DNA of 9,323 bases. It comes from DALYLB01 sp046154695 (GTDB lineage Bacteria > Acidobacteriota > Blastocatellia > RBC074). The notes beneath the pieces are model-generated. The model worked only from the letters and a program-made list of their open reading frames with translations, was not told the origin of the DNA and ran no database searches. The position numbers and the translations under genes were made by a program. Of the stretch, positions 6,927-9,323 are shown in pieces. Positions within the stretch are counted from its first letter, which is position 1; each line of letters starts with the position of its first letter. Location: contig JBJXFI010000158.1 in NCBI GenBank assembly GCA_046154695.1, positions 1 through 9,323 on the forward strand. The letters are read 5' to 3'.

Positions 6927-7002
6927 GCGCCGGAGGCGCGACGGAGGGTAGCCGGTGAGCGAAGCGAAACCACCGGCTACCCTCTCCCCGCGCCTTCAGC
7001 GC
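6927..7002. repeat. long two-stem palindromic intergenic element
   Basis: The inner stem is a perfect 14-base inverted repeat, GAGGGTAGCCGGTG (6944-6957) with its complement (6971-6984), over a 13-base loop containing GCGAA twice. The outer stem pairs 6927-6940 with 6989-7002 (12 Watson-Crick pairs, one G-U, one mismatch). Only a few unpaired bases separate the stems, so the whole 76 bases fold into one long hairpin. A GAAGAAAG follows. The form is that of REP-like or miniature palindromic elements that occur in many copies in intergenic DNA, but copy number cannot be judged from one window. Confidence 0.75.
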
Positions 7003-7152
7003 GGAAGAAAGCCGCGTCATTATCTTCAAGGACAAACCTCTGTTATGTCGACCTACGTTATCTAATTGCTTATATTTGTTTATTGGCACGTTACCCTGAT
7101 CCGCGCGGCAGAATGTGTGCGCTCCGCCCATTAATCAAGGAGGGAAATTTCG

Positions 7153-7908
7153 ATGAAGATAATAAGGCTACTGGCGATTCTCGGGCTTTTGGCGCTGACA
7201 TTCTCGTACCCAGTATTGGCCCAGGCGGTCGAAAAGAAGCAAGCGATCAAACAAAGGCAAGAGGTCGAAGCTATCATCCGGGACTACCTGCTCAAGAATC
7301 CATCGATCATAAAAGAGGCATTGCACGCTCTCGAGGTCCAGGAGGCGGAGGCAGCCGCGGAAGCCACGCGCAAGGCCATATCGGAGAATCGTGAAGCCTT
7401 GTTTCGGGACTCAATGGGCACGACGATCGGCAATCCGAAGGGTGACGTCATCGTCGTCGTCTTCATCGATTACCAGTGTGGCTACTGCAAACGCATGGAA
7501 GCCATACTACAGACCTTGATCGAGCAGGATCCGGGCGTGCGCGTCGTTCTGAAGGATTTTCCGATCCTGGGCCCGGAGTCGCTTCTGGCTGCGCGGGTGG
7601 CGCTCGCGGCCCGGACGAAAGGCCGGTATGCCGAATTTTTCCACGCATTCCTGGCGGCGGAGGAACTTAACGCGAAGTCTATCGACGCAATTGCCGCGCG
7701 TCTCGGATGGCCGGACGCGACTTCGGCAGCAGCGGGAAGCAAGGAGATTGACGAACTGATCGAGGCGAACCACGCGCTGGGAAATCGTCTCTCCCTCTCT
7801 GGAACACCAGCGATCGTGATCGGTGACCGACTCCTGCCGGGCGCCGTGAATGTTGAGACTCTCATGATGATGGTGGCGGCTGAGCGAGTTAAGATGTCAG
7901 TTCAATAA
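7153..7908 (+). CDS. exported DsbA-family thiol-disulfide protein, ScsC-like
   Basis: A 251-residue exported thioredoxin-fold protein. The N-terminus is a signal peptide (K3, R5, then a hydrophobic core to about 20, likely cleaved after AQA near 25). Residues about 30-85 are charged helices including a DYLLKNPSIIKEAL segment, typical of the N-terminal region of ScsC/DsbG-like proteins, which in ScsC mediates oligomerisation. The catalytic CGYC is C109-G110-Y111-C112, preceded by a FIDYQ strand; the cis-proline loop is T218-P219. An inserted helical domain lies between them. Such proteins make or shuffle disulfide bonds in the envelope; the helical N-terminus favours an isomerase or chaperone role over simple oxidation. 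No DsbB/DsbD-type redox partner lies in the window. The start has an excellent AAGGAGGG eight bases upstream. The gene for a 22-cysteine secreted protein follows after 99 bases without an obvious terminator, suggesting the two act together. Confidence 0.92.
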   Translation: MKIIRLLAILGLLALTFSYPVLAQAVEKKQAIKQRQEVEAIIRDYLLKNPSIIKEALHALEVQEAEAAAEATRKAISENREALFRDSMGTTIGNPKGDVIVVVFIDYQCGYCKRMEAILQTLIEQDPGVRVVLKDFPILGPESLLAARVALAARTKGRYAEFFHAFLAAEELNAKSIDAIAARLGWPDATSAAAGSKEIDELIEANHALGNRLSLSGTPAIVIGDRLLPGAVNVETLMMMVAAERVKMSVQ

Positions 7909-8007
7909 GCCGCCAAAAATCCGAGGCATTGCTTTATCGGCACAGTTACAACTTTGTTGTTCGCCACAGAGAAACCCGCAATACCGAAACCAGAAAGGCG
8001 AGGAGAC

Positions 8008-9096
8008 ATGAACAAGAGAATTCCGCTGATTCCTACCATGGTCGTGGCGCTGTTTTTTATGCTCGCCGCTCCCCCGTCGGTCGCTCAGGAACGTGATTTC
8101 TGTTGGAAGGATACCAGCACGCGCGGCGTGGGGACGGTTCCAGTTGCCTGCGGGCCGGGCCGCGAGAAGATCGGGTTGCTTTGCTACACCAAGTGCGCGG
8201 CCGGGATGACGCGTGTCGGCTTTGACTGCCACTCGGTCTGCCCTGACGGCATGCGCAATGACGGCCTTTTCTGTCGTGCCGCGGAATACGGACGCGGCGC
8301 CGGCTACCCTTGGAAATTCGGTGATGCCGCCTTCAGCCTGGACGGTGCGAGAGCGCGATGCGCAAAGGCGAACCCCGGAGGGTGCGAGAAACACGGGGAG
8401 ATCATTTATCCAAAATGTAAGCCGGGATATAACAACGTCGGTTGCTGCATCTGCAGGCCGAGCACGCCCAATTGCGCCGCGCTCGGCCTGAAACCCGGCG
8501 TCGACCTCTCTTGCGCGAAGAAGGTGGAGATTGGCGATCCCGTTCCCGGGGAATGCGGAAGCAACGAACAAAGGGACGCGGGACTCTGCTACAGTAAGTG
8601 TCCTGCGGGCTACAATGGCGTGGGCCCCGTGTGCTGGGCGAATGTGCCGGCGGGGTGGGTCGAGTGCGGCATGGGAGCCGCCAAAGATTCAACAACCTGC
8701 GCCAAGATCATTGCCAACCAGGTCGTTTCTGTAGGAAATGTGGCCCTGACGATTGGGTCGTTGGGGAGTTCCACTTCGCTCACCGCGGGAATGTCCGCGC
8801 CTCAAAAGGCCTCCCGGCTCGCGAAGCTGAAGCAGGAGTTTACTGCAATGAAGACGCAATTCGATATCCTTGCAAAGACAGACCAAAGGGTAAAGACGGC
8901 ACTCGATACTTTCAAGGCCGCCAACGCGGGCAGGCAAGGATATGTCGCGATGGAGACTGCCGCGAACGCTACTACCGAAGAGGACATGATTCGGATGGCC
9001 GCGCAAATCGCAGCGATCATGGATCCCACCGGCGTCGCGGGCACCGTTGCGGCCTTCACTTACCCGAAATGCAGCAAGTACTTTCCATCCAAATAG
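8008..9096 (+). CDS. secreted cysteine-rich protein (22 Cys), function unknown
   Basis: A 362-residue exported protein. ATG 8008 is chosen over an in-frame TTG at 7954 because it begins a clean signal peptide (K3, R4, hydrophobic core, cleavage near SVAQ at 24-27). AAGG at 7995-7998 lies nine bases upstream, although a second GAGGAG sits very close to the ATG. By my count the mature part has 22 cysteines and the signal peptide none. Two related modules carry C-Y-x-K-C (59-63 and 194-198), the second continuing as PAGYNGVGPVCW. Between them are a YGRGAGYPWKFGD segment and a YPKCKPGYNNVGCCIC block (134-149). After about residue 230 the chain becomes Cys-poor, with a hydrophobic stretch, a charged helical region, and a DPTGVAGTVAAF segment (339-350) before a final YPKC (352-355). 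I recall the CY-K-C/GVGPVCW and YPKCKxG-VGCCIC patterns from uncharacterised secreted proteins, including eukaryotic ones, but know no function. Its neighbour is a likely disulfide-folding factor. Confidence 0.85.
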   Translation: MNKRIPLIPTMVVALFFMLAAPPSVAQERDFCWKDTSTRGVGTVPVACGPGREKIGLLCYTKCAAGMTRVGFDCHSVCPDGMRNDGLFCRAAEYGRGAGYPWKFGDAAFSLDGARARCAKANPGGCEKHGEIIYPKCKPGYNNVGCCICRPSTPNCAALGLKPGVDLSCAKKVEIGDPVPGECGSNEQRDAGLCYSKCPAGYNGVGPVCWANVPAGWVECGMGAAKDSTTCAKIIANQVVSVGNVALTIGSLGSSTSLTAGMSAPQKASRLAKLKQEFTAMKTQFDILAKTDQRVKTALDTFKAANAGRQGYVAMETAANATTEEDMIRMAAQIAAIMDPTGVAGTVAAFTYPKCSKYFPSK

Positions 9097-9162
9097 GCAA
9101 CTGCGGGCAACGACAATATGGATTGAGCGCCCGGGCCTGTTATCTCAGGCCATTTCGAGACG

Positions 9163-9194
9163 CGAAGAAGGCCGCTTGCAAGCGGCCTTCTTCG
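9163..9194. terminator. perfect 32-base palindrome, probable bidirectional terminator
   Basis: CGAAGAAGGCCGCTTG (9163-9178) is followed directly by its exact complement (9179-9194). In RNA this gives a GC-rich stem with an A-rich left and U-rich right flank (AAGAAGG...CCTTCTT), usual for bidirectional intrinsic terminators. It lies 67 bases after the cysteine-rich gene and would end that transcript, and also one arriving from the right. Confidence 0.8.
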
Positions 9195-9323
9195 TCAGAC
9201 TTTCAGTTGCCGCGCGATCACGCTACGGAAAAGGCTTTCTCCTCTGACTAAAAAGACTGGGAAACCTCTCTTTTTAATCGTAAAACAATAATAATATATC
9301 GACAAACGATAAATAGTCTATTA
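9195..9323. other. AT-rich right edge
   Basis: No gene is visible. A weak hairpin, AAAAAG (9250-9255) with CTTTTT (9270-9275) and a GAAA loop, could be a second terminator. From about 9281 the sequence is strongly AT-rich (TAATAATATAT), unlike the rest of the window, and holds a small TATCG/CGATA stem. It may be the upstream region of the next gene. Confidence 0.4.

Larger units (their letters stand above)
6751..7152. other. 402-base intergenic region between the phosphatase operon and the disulfide module
   Basis: No gene is supported here; an open frame beginning at 6906 lacks a ribosome binding site and overlaps the well-supported gene at 7153 in another frame. The region holds a candidate promoter (6829-6857), an FNR-like dyad (6906-6919), a long palindromic element (6927-7002) and an AT-richer leader just before the strong ribosome binding site AAGGAGGG at 7137-7144. 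I saw no clear terminator for the phosphatase operon. Confidence 0.6.

Noticed and set aside
7084..7099. possible sigma-54 promoter (TGGCACG)
   Set aside because: The -24 element is perfect, but the -12 position reads CCTGA instead of TTGCA, so the invariant GC is absent.
6906..7394. 162-codon + strand frame starting in the intergenic region
   Set aside because: It reads through the palindromic element and into another frame of the DsbA-family gene, with no ribosome binding site and no recognisable domain.
8598..9251. 217-codon + strand frame overlapping the cysteine-rich gene
   Set aside because: Out of frame with the signal-peptide-bearing gene, rich in Arg and Gly, no ribosome binding site, and it runs through the palindromic terminator.

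Overview
The window reads as a GC-rich bacterial chromosome segment with all supported genes on the + strand. I cannot name the organism. The codon bias (many G/C third positions), the RsbU-type membrane phosphatases with a duplicated extracytoplasmic domain, the degenerate heptanucleotide intergenic repeats and the long palindromic intergenic element remind me of deep-branching Gram-negative-like phyla (Acidobacteria/Planctomycetes/Sumerlaeota-type genomes). That placement is an impression, not a result. No RNA genes, CRISPR arrays, transposases or replication origins were seen.

Layout. 1-287: non-coding, with two kinds of short degenerate tandem repeat. 288-641: a small four-helix membrane protein (DUF4383-like), followed by an intrinsic terminator at 694-740. 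784-1575: a ferritin-like diiron protein with the complete ligand set of acyl-ACP-desaturase-type enzymes. 1576-1690: an inverted, heptamer-built repeat followed by a likely promoter. 1766-4276 and 4273-6750: two translationally coupled (ATGA overlap) paralogous membrane proteins. Each has an N-terminal anchor, an extracytoplasmic sensor-like domain, a polytopic membrane region and a cytoplasmic SpoIIE/RsbU-type PP2C phosphatase domain. The second has canonical active-site motifs. The first has several altered ones (D to E in the DVSGKG motif, loss of the GHNPP motif, E to K after TDG), so the pair looks like one active enzyme plus one divergent or regulatory partner.

6751-7152: a 402-base intergenic region holding a candidate promoter, an FNR-like dyad and a long two-stem palindromic element. 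7153-7908: an exported DsbA-family thiol-disulfide protein with a ScsC-like N-terminal helical region and a CGYC active site. 8008-9096: a secreted protein whose mature part contains 22 cysteines. The two are adjacent and probably co-transcribed, which suggests an oxidase/isomerase-client pair. 9163-9194: a perfect 32-base palindrome that probably acts as a bidirectional terminator, followed by an AT-rich tail to the window end.

The two modules most worth attention are the tandem active/degenerate phosphatase pair, which may be an envelope-sensing partner-switch input, and the disulfide-folding protein coupled to a 22-cysteine secreted protein. No anti-sigma kinase or STAS-domain partner of the phosphatases lies in the window, so their output is unknown.
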